Shown: positions 44,614 through 52,661, numbered from the stretch's first letter. The stretch: DNA of 64,000 bases from Acidihalobacter ferrooxydans (GCF_001975725.1 NZ_CP019434.1:1444387-1508386), one strand, 5' to 3'. The notes: generated from the sequence alone by a model not told the origin. Numbers and translations are program-made.

Positions 44614-45447
44614 ATGAGCAAACACTCCCCCCCAGAACGTCTACAGAAGCTGCTGGCGCGTGCCGGTCTTGGCTCGCGCCGTGAAATCGAGGGCTGGATC
44701 GCGGCCGGCGAGGTAACCGTCAACGGCGAGCCTGCGACACTCGGCATGCGCGCCAGCCTGACCGACCGCATCAAGCACAAGGGCAGGCTGCTGTCGCTCA
44801 ACCACGCCCGTGCGCAAGCCCCGCGCGTGCTGGCCTACCACAAACCGGAAGGCGAGGTGAGCACGCAGCGCGATCCGCAAGGACGGCCGACGGTCTTCCA
44901 GGCCTTGCCCAAGGGGCGCTGGATCAGTATCGGACGGCTCGATGTGAACACACTGGGGCTGCTGCTGTTCACCAACGATGGTGAACTGGCGCATCGCCTG
45001 ATGCATCCGTCGAGCGAACTGGAGCGCGAATACGCCGTGCGCGTGCGCGGCGAGTTGAGCGAGGCGCAGCGTACGCAATTGCTGGAGGGCGTGATGCTGG
45101 AGGATGGCGCGGCAAAATTCGCCTCCGTCGAGGCCGGCAAGGCAGGCGAGGGCGCCAATCACTGGTATCACGTGGTGCTGCGCGAGGGCCGCAAACGCGA
45201 AGTACGCCGCTTGTGGGAGGCGGTCGGGCTGACCGTTAGCCGGCTGATCCGCGTGCGCTACGGCGATGTGAAGCTGACGCGCTGGCTGAGCGCCGGCAAA
45301 TGGGAGGAACTGGACGAAGCGCAGGTGCGCGGGCTGTACCACGCGGCCGGACTGGATTTTCCGCAGCCCGATGCTGAACACTCCCAATCCGGGAAGCGGT
45401 CACGCCCAGTGCCGAAGCGCCATCAGACGCCGCGCCAGCGCGGTTGA
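44614..45447 (+). CDS. rluB: 23S rRNA pseudouridine synthase, RluB-like
   Basis: 277 residues. An S4 domain at the N-terminus (RLQKLLARAGLGSRREIEGW) and the RsuA/RluB catalytic part with SIGRLDVNTLGLLLFTNDG (catalytic Asp) and EGRKREVRRLWEAVGL. It modifies U2605 of 23S rRNA in E. coli. Divergent from moaB. TACAAT sits eight bases before the ATG at 44614 and could be the -10 of a near-leaderless transcript; the in-frame ATG at 44605 is the alternative start. Confidence 0.92.
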   Translation: MSKHSPPERLQKLLARAGLGSRREIEGWIAAGEVTVNGEPATLGMRASLTDRIKHKGRLLSLNHARAQAPRVLAYHKPEGEVSTQRDPQGRPTVFQALPKGRWISIGRLDVNTLGLLLFTNDGELAHRLMHPSSELEREYAVRVRGELSEAQRTQLLEGVMLEDGAAKFASVEAGKAGEGANHWYHVVLREGRKREVRRLWEAVGLTVSRLIRVRYGDVKLTRWLSAGKWEELDEAQVRGLYHAAGLDFPQPDAEHSQSGKRSRPVPKRHQTPRQRG

Positions 45448-45734
45448 CGTGAACCGGTGAAATGTCGCAGCGGAACTTATCGCATGGCATGCGGTCAGAA
45501 TCTGCAACATCGCCGCAACCGGCATCGACAGCAGACGCAAGGCACGCGCGCTGGCCGGTTTCCCCATCCGGATCGATAGGGGCGCGATGTTCATGCAAGC
45601 GCTTTGCATGATGCAAAACCAGTTCGCCGAACGAGCAAGGATGCGATCACGCGAATGAGGCGCAGGATGCGCCCGACCGCGAACCGATAGGGACATCGTG
45701 CGGTCGATTGCCGCGCGGACGATACGGCATCAGG

Positions 45735-45768
45735 AAAACCGCAGGGGCGCAGCCTCTGCGGTTTTTTT
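45735..45768 (+). terminator. Intrinsic terminator
   Basis: Perfect stem AAAACCGCAG / CTGCGGTTTT around a GC-rich loop that can itself close (GGC/GCC), followed by a run of seven T. It faces the plus strand and lies 288 bp past rluB. Confidence 0.8.
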
Positions 45769-45898
45769 GTATCCAGCCTTTATGTGCCGTCTACCTGGAG
45801 GATCGTGGCGAGGCTAATGAAGGTAAGCGAATAATCTGTGGTGCGGCGAACACTGATCGGTGCGTAGTGCGCGGCTGCCGACCGGCACGGCGGGCAGT

Positions 45899-45915
45899 TG
45901 GCATGGGATTCGCTT
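45899..45915 (+). promoter_or_regulatory. Candidate sigma-54 promoter of nasT
   Basis: TGGCATGGGATTCGCTT has GG at 45900-45901 and GC at 45912-45913 with exactly ten bases between, as RpoN promoters require; only the -12 box departs from TTGC (TCGC). It lies 128 bp before the nasT start. No good NtrC site was found just upstream. Confidence 0.45.
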
Positions 45916-46040
45916 ACGCATTCCCGTATGAAAGAATCCGTTTCATCGAACGCGCGCATGTCCGAGTCGGTGCAAACCGTCGATGGCGTTGACTTCGAGG
46001 TGTGCCGGTGGTGCGCAACATTCCTGCCTGAGGGCTGATT

Positions 46041-46619
46041 ATGGCGCTGCGCGTGATTCTGGCCGATCGTTCCAGTGGCCGCTCGGCGATGCTGGAGCAG
46101 GCGCTCAAGGACCACGGCTACGAGGTGGTCGCCCGGTTGGGCGAAAATCAGGATCTGCTGAGCAGTGTGCGCGACCTGCAGCCCGACATCATTCTTATCG
46201 ATATGGACATGCCGGATCGCGACACGCTCGAATCCATGCGCATGATCAACCAGCAGGTACCGCGCCCGGTGGTGATGTTTGCCGACCAGAGTGACGGCGG
46301 CATGATCGAGTCAGCAGTGCGGGCGGGGGTGAGTGCGTACATCGTCGACGGGCTTGATCCCAAGCGACTCAAACCGATTATGGATGTGGCGATTGCGCGT
46401 TTCCGCGAGTTTCAGGCGCTGCGCAATGAGTTGGAGGAAACCCGCGGCAAGTTGGCCGACCGCAAGGATGTCGACAAGGCCAAAGCCATTCTCATGAGGC
46501 AAAAAGGGATCAGCGAAGAGGCCGCCTATGCGGCGCTGCGCAAGCTGGCGATGGATCGCAATCAGCGCCTGGGCGAGGTGGCGCGGATGCTTATCGCGGC
46601 GGCCGAATTGCTCGGTTAA
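46041..46619 (+). CDS. nasT: Nitrate/nitrite response antiterminator NasT (ANTAR domain)
   Basis: 192 residues. An N-terminal pseudo-receiver domain (VILADRSSGRSAMLEQAL, DIILIDMDMPDRDTLESMRM) is followed by a coiled coil and a C-terminal ANTAR domain (LADRKDVDKAKAILMRQKGI, EEAAYAALRKLAMDRNQRLG) that binds paired RNA hairpins and prevents termination. In known systems NasS holds NasT inactive until nitrate or nitrite binds. Target hairpins are visible in the two leaders at 46946 and 49142. Its partner nasS lies 6 kb away at 52721, not next to it. Confidence 0.93.
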   Translation: MALRVILADRSSGRSAMLEQALKDHGYEVVARLGENQDLLSSVRDLQPDIILIDMDMPDRDTLESMRMINQQVPRPVVMFADQSDGGMIESAVRAGVSAYIVDGLDPKRLKPIMDVAIARFREFQALRNELEETRGKLADRKDVDKAKAILMRQKGISEEAAYAALRKLAMDRNQRLGEVARMLIAAAELLG

Positions 46620-46763
46620 CAAGGCTGTTGTCGTCGCTCAGGCGAGTGCAAGAGAAGGAAAAAACGGGCGGAAAAGCGCAGTTTACGGCGCGTTAATGGG
46701 CACCAGAACATGGTTTTGACGTTCTGTCTGGCCGCATGAGTAGTCAACAACAGCTTTGTCAAT

Positions 46764-46809
46764 GCACTCGTAGCGCGCATCGGGTCACTCTGTCGCACGT
46801 ATGTGGTGC
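46764..46809 (+). promoter_or_regulatory. Two NtrC-like enhancer sites
   Basis: GCAC-N7-GTGC is perfect at 46795-46809 and GCAC-N7-GCGC (one mismatch) lies at 46764-46778. The centres are 31 bp apart, three helical turns, and the nearer one is about 109 bp upstream of the predicted start of transcription, the usual place of NtrC enhancers. Confidence 0.6.
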
Positions 46810-46884
46810 GTGCGGACGGGGCTGGCGGCATGCTTCTCTACCCGGCGGCCAGTCGTCATGCGGCCTATCAGGGAAAAATAATAT

Positions 46885-46900
46885 TGGCATGAGGGTTGCT
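46885..46900 (+). promoter_or_regulatory. Sigma-54 promoter of the nitrate transporter transcript
   Basis: TGGCATGAGGGTTGCT fits the RpoN consensus TGGCAC-N5-TTGCW, with GG (46886-46887) and GC (46898-46899) ten bases apart. Predicted transcription start is near 46911, giving a 190-nt leader before narK. Confidence 0.75.
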
Positions 46901-46945
46901 TGATCGACAATCATCGACTCGTCCAACGGCGGGCTGGTCGATCCA

Positions 46946-46983
46946 GGGGATCGGGAGTGATCCTCGCAAAGACAACGGCGTCT
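46946..46983 (+). promoter_or_regulatory. Two-hairpin ANTAR target (NasT antiterminator), leader 1
   Basis: Hairpin P1: GGGGATC (46946-46952), hexaloop GGGAGT, GATCCTC. Linker GCAA. Hairpin P2: AGAC (46970-46973), hexaloop AACGGC, GTCT (46980-46983). P2 has the A at loop position 1 and G at position 4 that ANTAR proteins read; P1 does not show A1/G4, so its exact register is less certain. P2 shares GCGTCT with the 5' side of the terminator that follows, so the two structures exclude each other. Confidence 0.65.
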
Positions 46984-47015
46984 CTTGCACACGGGTGCAA
47001 GCGGCGCTTTTTTTT
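46978..47015 (+). terminator. Leader terminator before narK
   Basis: GCGTCTC TTGCAC (46978-46990), loop ACGG, GTGCAA GCGGCGC (46995-47007): a 13-pair stem with one mismatch, directly followed by eight T (47008-47015). It ends 88 bp before the narK start, so transcription must pass it to express the gene. Confidence 0.85.
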
Positions 47016-47103
47016 GCCCGTTCCGCCAGGATGTGGATGGCTGGTCGCTGATGACTGGCCTGGCTTCCGGGGCGGTGCGTTTCACGCTACGGAGGAACGA
47101 GTT

Positions 47104-48420
47104 ATGAAAACGCACAAGGTCGAGCAACTCGTCATCGCGACGGTAGGCTTTTTCTGGTGTTTCCTGATGTGGTTTTCCACGGCGGCATTCAGCCCGAGCA
47201 TCGCCGCGCATTACCATCTCAATATCGCCGAGTTGGGCCTGCTGGCCAGTTCCGCCATTTGGATGGCACCCATCGGGCGCATCATTGCCGGCTGGGCGGC
47301 GGATCGTTTCGGCGCGCCGCGCACCTTCGCCATCATCCTGGCCGGCTGCGGTCTGGTGTCGATCGCCTCGGCCTTTACCAGCAGCTACGAAGTGCTGTTC
47401 ATCGAGCGCGTGATCGTGGCCATCGCCGGGGTGTCTTTCGTGGTCGGCATCCAGCATGTCGCGCAGTGGTTCGACGCCAGCGAAATCGGCACCGCCGAGG
47501 GGTTGTACGCCGGCACCGGCAATGTCGGCGCCGGCGTCGGCGCGCTGGTTCTGCCGCGTCTGTTCGGGTTGGACTATCAGGGCGCGTTCCTGTGGCTGGG
47601 CGTGATCGCGCTGGCGCTCGCCGCCTGGTATCTGTGGCGCGGCGAGGCGGCCAGGCACGAAACCGCACGCCACACCGCGCGTCAGTCGTCCGATCTGCGC
47701 GGCACGGTCTTTGTGTGGACCCGCTACATCGCCATCGCGCTGATGCTGGCTTACGCCATGTCCTTCGGTCTGGAGATTGCCATGAACGCGTGGCTGCCCG
47801 GTTACTTCAGCCGCGGCTTCCACGAGGCGATTCTGGCGCTGGGCTTTTCGAGCGTGGTCGGGGTGCAGATTGCGGCGGGCACCTTCGCCGCCGTGCAGTC
47901 GTTCTCTGCCTCGCTGTTCCGTCCGTTCGCCGGTTTCATGTCGGACGTGTTCCAGCGCCGCGGCTGGACGCCGATGCCGTTCATCGCCAAGACCTTGCCT
48001 TATGCGCCGCGCCTGCACTGGCTGGCGATCGCGCTGATCCTCATCACCCTGTCGATGATTGCCCTCACGATTGCCGGCTTGGCCGGTTCGCTGCCGCTGT
48101 CGGTCCTCGTGCTGGTGCTGTTCGGCGTGTTCGTGTCCTTCGGCCCAGGCGGCACCTTCGCGCTCGTGCCGTTGCTGTTCCCGGATCGGCCCGGCGTGGC
48201 AGCCGGTTTCATCGGTGGCGTGTCGACCGCCGGCGGCATCGTCTATCCGCTGATCTTCGCGCACTCCGGCAACATCCACATGGGGTACCTGTATGCAGCC
48301 GTGACAATGCTCATTCCCTTCGTGCTGTTCTATTTCTGGGCCGCGCGCTATGAGCGTCATCCGGAAGAGCACGGGCTGTTCGAACTGCCGCCGCCTGCCG
48401 CCGAGACGGAAAAGGCCTGA
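47104..48420 (+). CDS. narK: NarK/NasA-family nitrate/nitrite MFS transporter
   Basis: 438 residues, twelve transmembrane helices. The two nitrate signatures are visible: AGTGNVGAGVGALVLPRLFG in TM5 and GGVSTAGGIVYPLIF in TM11, with FGPGGTFALVPLLFPDRPG between. Takes up nitrate for assimilation. ATG 47104 follows GAGGAA at a good distance; the frame open from 46900 covers the structured leader and is rejected. Regulated by the upstream RpoN promoter and ANTAR leader. Confidence 0.92.
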   Translation: MKTHKVEQLVIATVGFFWCFLMWFSTAAFSPSIAAHYHLNIAELGLLASSAIWMAPIGRIIAGWAADRFGAPRTFAIILAGCGLVSIASAFTSSYEVLFIERVIVAIAGVSFVVGIQHVAQWFDASEIGTAEGLYAGTGNVGAGVGALVLPRLFGLDYQGAFLWLGVIALALAAWYLWRGEAARHETARHTARQSSDLRGTVFVWTRYIAIALMLAYAMSFGLEIAMNAWLPGYFSRGFHEAILALGFSSVVGVQIAAGTFAAVQSFSASLFRPFAGFMSDVFQRRGWTPMPFIAKTLPYAPRLHWLAIALILITLSMIALTIAGLAGSLPLSVLVLVLFGVFVSFGPGGTFALVPLLFPDRPGVAAGFIGGVSTAGGIVYPLIFAHSGNIHMGYLYAAVTMLIPFVLFYFWAARYERHPEEHGLFELPPPAAETEKA

Positions 48421-48467
48421 AAAGCCGGCCCTGGGAAATTCACTTGAACGACATTGGAGACCAAATC

Positions 48468-48629
48468 ATGACGCAAGAAACGACAACGCAAACCTCTGGC
48501 ACGCCGGGTGGCTGGTATCGCTACGGGGTGATGTTTCTGTACCTGGAAATGTTTATCGCCATCGCGGTGAGCGCCTATTCGCTGTACATGGCGTTCACCG
48601 GCAAGGGCGGGTTTCCCGGCAAGCACTAA
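48468..48629 (+). CDS. Small single-pass membrane protein downstream of narK
   Basis: 53 residues: a polar, Thr-rich N-terminus (MTQETTTQTSGTPGG), one hydrophobic helix (YGVMFLYLEMFIAIAVSAYS, then LYMAF) and a basic Gly-rich tail (TGKGGFPGKH). GGAG lies before the ATG at 48468, and it starts 47 bp after narK, before the transcript's end hairpin. No family is recognised. Co-transcription suggests a partner or stabiliser of the transporter. Confidence 0.7.
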   Translation: MTQETTTQTSGTPGGWYRYGVMFLYLEMFIAIAVSAYSLYMAFTGKGGFPGKH

Positions 48630-48635
48630 AGAGAC

Positions 48636-48674
48636 CGATCCGCCGCCTTCACGGCTGTCGAAGGCGGCGGATCG
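48636..48674 (+). terminator. Large GC-rich hairpin ending the narK unit
   Basis: CGATCCGCCGCCTTC (48636-48650) and GAAGGCGGCGGATCG (48660-48674) form a perfect 15-pair stem with a nine-base loop. There is no T-tract after it, so it may stop transcription with help of Rho or protect the 3' end. Confidence 0.6.
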
Positions 48675-48718
48675 CATGATCGAGCGTATCAACCCGGCTA
48701 TTTCAGGCGCATATTTCA

Positions 48719-48826
48719 CCCGAATGTTTCACAAACTTACACCGATCTCACGGGTCTCTTGATTCCACGAGGGGTATTCCCTCAGTTGGCCGTAATCACT
48801 GATACGCCGCACTCATGAAAGAGGGG
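48719..48826. repeat. Dispersed repeat family 1, right end decayed
   Basis: Starts CCCGAATGTTTCACAAA and follows the left half of the 20164 element for about 90 bp (CTTGATTCCACGAGGG, CCTCAGT, GATACGCCGCACT). The right end CATGAAAGAGGGG is a decayed TGAAACATTCGGG. Confidence 0.65.
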
Positions 48827-48859
48827 TCATGGAGAGGGAGATTGCCGGATGAGCGAGCG

Positions 48860-48960
48860 AAACGCGCCAATGGTTCTATGCGATGCAAAAGAGCGGGGAG
48901 GTGAATCCATGATCCCATCGCTACAGCCGATTCTTTCCAGACCTGACAAGCGACTGGGCA
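48860..48960 (-). repeat. Dispersed repeat family 2, diverged copy
   Basis: The core reads on the minus strand: CTGGAAAGAATCGGCTGTAG, then CGATGGGATCATGG. Ends are degenerate (GACAAGCGACTGGGC at the right). It directly follows a family 1 copy, in the gap between the narK unit and the nrtA leader. Confidence 0.6.
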
Positions 48961-48970
48961 TTGAGATAGG

Positions 48971-48987
48971 TGCACACGAATGGAGCG
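48971..48987 (+). promoter_or_regulatory. NtrC-like enhancer site before nrtA
   Basis: TGCACACGAATGGAGCG keeps GCAC-N7-GAGC, one base from the GCAC-N7-GTGC consensus. It is about 130 bp upstream of the predicted start of the nrtA transcript. Confidence 0.45.
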
Positions 48988-49082
48988 TCATCCCTGTACG
49001 CGACCTTTCATAGTGCAATAGTCGCACATTCAGGGATGCGTAAAATTGATCAATAGTTTGAAATAAAAGGAATAATTGTTTT

Positions 49083-49098
49083 TGGCACGAATGCTGCT
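49083..49098 (+). promoter_or_regulatory. Sigma-54 promoter of the nrtA transcript
   Basis: TGGCACGAATGCTGCT has GG at 49084-49085 and GC at 49096-49097 with ten bases between; the -24 box TGGCACG is perfect. Predicted transcription start near 49109, leader about 160 nt. Confidence 0.72.
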
Positions 49099-49141
49099 AA
49101 CTATAGAATCAAGATTGGGAAAAGCAATTGTCAGATCCAGG

Positions 49142-49185
49142 GGCCAATGAGGGTTCGGACGATCTGAAACCGAGCAAAGGCGCTC
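49142..49185 (+). promoter_or_regulatory. Two-hairpin ANTAR target (NasT antiterminator), leader 2
   Basis: Hairpin P1: GGCC (49142-49145), hexaloop AATGAG, GGTT, enclosed by TCAGATC (49131-49137) and GATCTGA (49161-49167). Hairpin P2: GAGC (49172-49175), hexaloop AAAGGC, GCTC (49182-49185). Both loops have A at position 1 and G at position 4. The P2 loop differs from leader 1 (AACGGC) by one base, and P2 again overlaps the 5' arm of the terminator. Confidence 0.68.
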
Positions 49186-49227
49186 ACATACGAGGACATT
49201 ATGTCCTACGGTGTGGGCGTTTTTTTT
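49181..49227 (+). terminator. Leader terminator before nrtA
   Basis: CGCTCACA (49181-49188) pairs with TGTGGGCG (49212-49219), including one GU pair; an inner stem AGGACA/TGTCCT (49193-49207) closes the loop. Eight T follow (49220-49227). A frame open through this structure from 49201 is not the gene start. Confidence 0.85.
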
Positions 49228-49269
49228 GCCCTGAAACTAACCGTTAGATCCATTGAGGAAGTACTGAAG

Positions 49270-50694
49270 ATGTCCGAGCACGACGAAAAGCGCACACTGA
49301 ATAATCCCAAACGCCGCCGTTTCATGCAGCTATCCGCGACGGCTGCCGCTGTTGGCGCCGCTTTGGGTACAGGTCTGACTTCGCCGTCCGCGTTCGCCTC
49401 CGGAAAGCTTGGCTACCCGGAAAAAGAGCAGTTGACTTTCGGTTTCATCAAGCTCACCGACATGGCGCCATTGGCGATCGCCTACGAGAAGGGTTTCTTC
49501 GAGGATGAAGGCCTGTACGTCTCGCTGCAGGCGCAGGCGAACTGGAAAGTGCTGCTCGACGGCGTGGTGAGCGGCTCGCTGGACGGCGCGCACATGCTGG
49601 CCGGTCAGCCGCTGGCGGCGACCATCGGTTACGGCACCAAGGCTCACATCGTGACCCCGTATTCCATGGATCTGAACGGCAACGGCATCACCATGTCGAA
49701 CTCCGTGTGGGCGCAGATGAAGGAACTCGTGCCGCACAATAACGGCAAGCCGGTGCATCCGATCGGCGCCGATTCGCTGGCCCCGGTGGTCGAGCAGTAC
49801 AAGAAGGCCGGCAAGCCGTTCAACATGGGCATGGTCTTTCCGGTGTCCACGCACAACTACTATCTGCGCTACTGGCTGGCCGCCGGCGGCCTCAAGCCGG
49901 GCTACTACAACTCGCTCAAGGGCGACACCTCCGGCCAGCTCGGTGCGGACGTGCTGCTGTCGGTCACTCCGCCGCCGCAGATGCCGGCGACCCTGGAGGC
50001 CGGGACCATCGAGGGTTATTGCGTCGGCGAGCCCTGGAACGAACAGGCCATCGTCAAGGGTATCGGCGTGCCGGTAATCACCGACTACGAAATCTGGAAG
50101 AACAATCCCGAGAAGGTGTTCGGCCTGACCAGTGAATTCGTCAGCAAATATCCGAACACCGCCGTGCGCGTGGTCAAGGCGCTGATCCGCGCCGGCCACT
50201 GGCTGGACGAGAACAACAACGCCAATCGCCTGGAGGCGGTCAAGCTGCTGTCCAAGCCGCAGTACGTCGGCGCCGATGCCGCGGTCATCGCCAAGTCCAT
50301 GACCGGCACCTTCGAATACGAGAAGGGTGACGTGCGCAAAGTACCGGATTTCAATGTTTTTTTCCGTCATGACGCGACCTACCCGTTCTATTCGGACGCT
50401 GTCTGGTTCCTCACTCAGATGCGCCGCTGGGGACAGATTCCGACCCAGCAGCCGGATAGCTGGTATTTCGATGTGGCCAAGAAAGTCTATCGCCCGGATA
50501 TCTATCGCCGTGCGGCCGAGGCGCTGGTTGCCGACGGGAAATTCAAGCCCTCGCAGTTCCCGGACTTTGCCACCGAAACCGGCTTCAAGCCGGCCACCGA
50601 CGATTTCATCGACGGGGTGACCTACGACGGACGCAAGCCCAATGAGTATCTCACGCAGTTCGACATCGGCCTGAAGGGCAAAGAGACCGTATGA
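49270..50694 (+). CDS. nrtA: Nitrate ABC transporter substrate-binding protein, Tat-exported
   Basis: 474 residues. [19 protein letters not shown] is a twin-arginine signal, ending near SAFAS. The mature protein is a CmpA/NrtA-type binding protein: [52 protein letters not shown] and [17 protein letters not shown]. It delivers nitrate to the NrtB/NrtC importer. The start at 49270 lies after the leader terminator; GAGGAA is 11 bases before it. The cytosolic paralogue NasS is encoded at 52721. Confidence 0.92.
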   Translation: MSEHDEKRTLNNPKRRRFMQLSATAAAVGAALGTGLTSPSAFASGKLGYPEKEQLTFGFIKLTDMAPLAIAYEKGFFEDEGLYVSLQAQANWKVLLDGVVSGSLDGAHMLAGQPLAATIGYGTKAHIVTPYSMDLNGNGITMSNSVWAQMKELVPHNNGKPVHPIGADSLAPVVEQYKKAGKPFNMGMVFPVSTHNYYLRYWLAAGGLKPGYYNSLKGDTSGQLGADVLLSVTPPPQMPATLEAGTIEGYCVGEPWNEQAIVKGIGVPVITDYEIWKNNPEKVFGLTSEFVSKYPNTAVRVVKALIRAGHWLDENNNANRLEAVKLLSKPQYVGADAAVIAKSMTGTFEYEKGDVRKVPDFNVFFRHDATYPFYSDAVWFLTQMRRWGQIPTQQPDSWYFDVAKKVYRPDIYRRAAEALVADGKFKPSQFPDFATETGFKPATDDFIDGVTYDGRKPNEYLTQFDIGLKGKETV

Positions 50695-50740
50695 GGTCTC
50701 GCACCCTTCGACACTCAAGCATTCACACTGGAGAACGCAG

Positions 50741-51742
50741 ATGAAACCGGTTCAAACAAGCGCGTCGATCGGGTCAGAAACCCGGTCGGCAGGTATGGCG
50801 CTGATGGGCGGCCTCGCCACCAGGGTCATGTGGGGGCTCGGCTTGCCGCTGCTCGGCCTCTCGGCCTTTTTATTGGTGTGGTCGCTGGCGGCCAGTCATA
50901 TCAACACCTCGCTGGGCAAGTTTCCCGGTCCCGTGGCCGTGGCACAGCAGGTCCAGAACATGTATCAGGAATACGAGCGCGCGCAGCAGAAAAAGGCCGC
51001 CTTCTATCAGCGCCAGGAAGCACGCAATGCGGCGCGGGTCGCCAGCGACCCGAGCTACAAACCGCGTGTCGTTCCCTATACCGGTCAGCCGACATTCGTC
51101 AGCCAGATCGGTACCAGCCTGTTCACCGTGCTTTCGGGATTTCTGCTGGCTTCGCTGATCGCCATTCCCATCGGCATCGCCATCGGTCTGTCGGCGGGGC
51201 TGTACGCGGCGTTCAATCCGCTGATCCAGCTCTTCAGGCCGGTCTCGCCGCTGGCCTGGCTGCCCCTGGTGACCATCGTGGTCAGCGCGGTCTATGTCAG
51301 CAGCGACCCGATGTTCTCCAAGTCCTACCTGGTATCGATGATCACTGTGATGCTCTGCGCGCTGTGGCCGACCATCATCAATACGGCGGTGGGCGTGGCG
51401 AGCATCTCGCGGGATTTGCAGAACGTCTCGCGCGTGCTGCGCCTGGGTTGGTGGACGCATGTGCGCAAGATCGTGTTGCCCGCGTCCCTGCCGATGATGT
51501 TCACCGGGCTGCGCCTGTCACTGAGTATTGCCTGGATGGTGCTGATCGCTGCCGAGATGCTGGCGCAAAATCCCGGGCTGGGCAAATTCGTGTGGGATGA
51601 ATTCCAGAACGGCTCTTCGCAATCGCTGAGCCGCATCATGGTGGCGGTGATCGTCATCGGTCTGATCGGCTACATGCTCGATCAGGTCATGCTCCTGCTG
51701 CAACGACTCATTTCCTGGGACAAGAAGGCGGTGCTGCGATGA
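50741..51742 (+). CDS. nrtB: Nitrate ABC transporter permease
   Basis: 333 residues, six to seven helices, binding-protein-dependent transport family: LIQLFRPVSPLAWLPLVTIV, ALWPTIINTAVGVASI and the EAA loop RLGWWTHVRKIVLPASLPMM. A hydrophilic stretch (residues about 70-110, EYERAQQKKAAFYQRQEARN) is inserted after the first helix. GGAG before ATG 50741. Overlaps the ATPase gene by four bases. Confidence 0.92.
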   Translation: MKPVQTSASIGSETRSAGMALMGGLATRVMWGLGLPLLGLSAFLLVWSLAASHINTSLGKFPGPVAVAQQVQNMYQEYERAQQKKAAFYQRQEARNAARVASDPSYKPRVVPYTGQPTFVSQIGTSLFTVLSGFLLASLIAIPIGIAIGLSAGLYAAFNPLIQLFRPVSPLAWLPLVTIVVSAVYVSSDPMFSKSYLVSMITVMLCALWPTIINTAVGVASISRDLQNVSRVLRLGWWTHVRKIVLPASLPMMFTGLRLSLSIAWMVLIAAEMLAQNPGLGKFVWDEFQNGSSQSLSRIMVAVIVIGLIGYMLDQVMLLLQRLISWDKKAVLR

Positions 51743-52623
51743 ACCTCAGACTTCTGATAGACAACGCGCCTGAGCCGGATGCCGCGCGCCAGACAGTCGA
51801 AGCCCCTGGCGTTGAAAGCAACCGCGATCCGGCCTCGGCGCACCTGCTGATCAGCCACGTTTCGATCGATTTTCCGACGCCCAAGGGGCCTTTCCGGGCG
51901 CTTGACAAGATCGATCTGAATATCCAGCGCGGCGAGTTCGTATCGCTCATCGGGCACTCCGGTTGTGGCAAGTCCACCGTCCTCAACATCGTCGCCGGAC
52001 TGTATCGGGCGACCGAAGGCGGCGTGATTCTCGACGGGCGCGAAGTGACCGAACCCGGCCCGGAACGCGCGGTGGTGTTCCAGAACCACTCGCTGCTGCC
52101 CTGGCTGACGGCCTACGAGAACGTGGCGCTGGCGGTCAAGCAGGTGTTCAAGGGCAAAAAGTCCAAGGCCGAGATGCGCGAATGGATCGAGCACAACCTC
52201 AGGCTGGTGCATATGGATCATGCCATGCACAAGCGTCCGGACGAGATTTCCGGCGGCATGAAGCAGCGCGTCGGCATCGCCCGCGCGCTGGCCATGGAGC
52301 CGACGGTGATGCTGATGGACGAACCTTTCGGCGCACTGGACGCGCTGACCCGCGCTCATCTGCAGGACTCGCTGATGGAAATCCAGCGCGATCTTAAGAA
52401 CACCGTGATCATGATTACGCACGACGTGGACGAGGCCGTGCTGCTTTCGGATCGGATCGTGATGATGACCAACGGTCCGGCAGCCACGGTGGGTGAGGTG
52501 CTCGACATCGACCTGCCGCGTCCGCGCGACCGCCTGACCATGGCCGACGACGCGCAGTACAACCATTTGCGCCACGAAGTGCTCAAGTTCCTGTACGAAA
52601 AGCAGCGCAAGGACGAGACCTGA
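51739..52623 (+). CDS. nrtC: Nitrate ABC transporter ATP-binding protein
   Basis: 294 residues. Walker A GHSGCGKSTV, signature EISGGMKQRVGIARALAM, Walker B VMLMDEPFGALDAL, D-loop and the H of MITHDVDEAVLL. It resembles NrtD/NasD-type ATPases; the fused binding-protein domain of cyanobacterial NrtC is absent, so nrtD is an equally good name. About 35 residues precede the first strand. ATGA overlap with nrtB. Confidence 0.9.
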   Translation: MNLRLLIDNAPEPDAARQTVEAPGVESNRDPASAHLLISHVSIDFPTPKGPFRALDKIDLNIQRGEFVSLIGHSGCGKSTVLNIVAGLYRATEGGVILDGREVTEPGPERAVVFQNHSLLPWLTAYENVALAVKQVFKGKKSKAEMREWIEHNLRLVHMDHAMHKRPDEISGGMKQRVGIARALAMEPTVMLMDEPFGALDALTRAHLQDSLMEIQRDLKNTVIMITHDVDEAVLLSDRIVMMTNGPAATVGEVLDIDLPRPRDRLTMADDAQYNHLRHEVLKFLYEKQRKDET

Positions 52624-52661
52624 GCGGCGCTTGAATGCTGCGCGTCAGGCCGGCTCAAGCA

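Larger units (their letters stand above)
45448..46040. other. 593-bp intergenic region before nasT
   Basis: No convincing coding frame. The first 290 bp end in a strong intrinsic terminator (45735-45768), which is far from the rluB stop, so either the rluB transcript has a long 3' end or a small RNA is encoded here. After the terminator come a fragment like the end of repeat family 2 (45793-45816) and a GG-N10-GC promoter candidate. Confidence 0.45.

Noticed and set aside
46759-48372. 537-codon minus-strand frame opposite narK
   Set aside because: Antisense to a clear MFS transporter and its structured leader; composition is typical of a shadow frame.
49011-49028. GTGC-N7-GCAC palindrome as a second NtrC site before nrtA
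   Set aside because: The arms are in the opposite order to the GCAC-N7-GTGC consensus, so it was not counted as an NtrC site.
49201-49269. Upstream start of nrtA at ATG 49201
   Set aside because: It lies within the leader terminator hairpin and its T-tract, and the Tat signal begins properly after ATG 49270.
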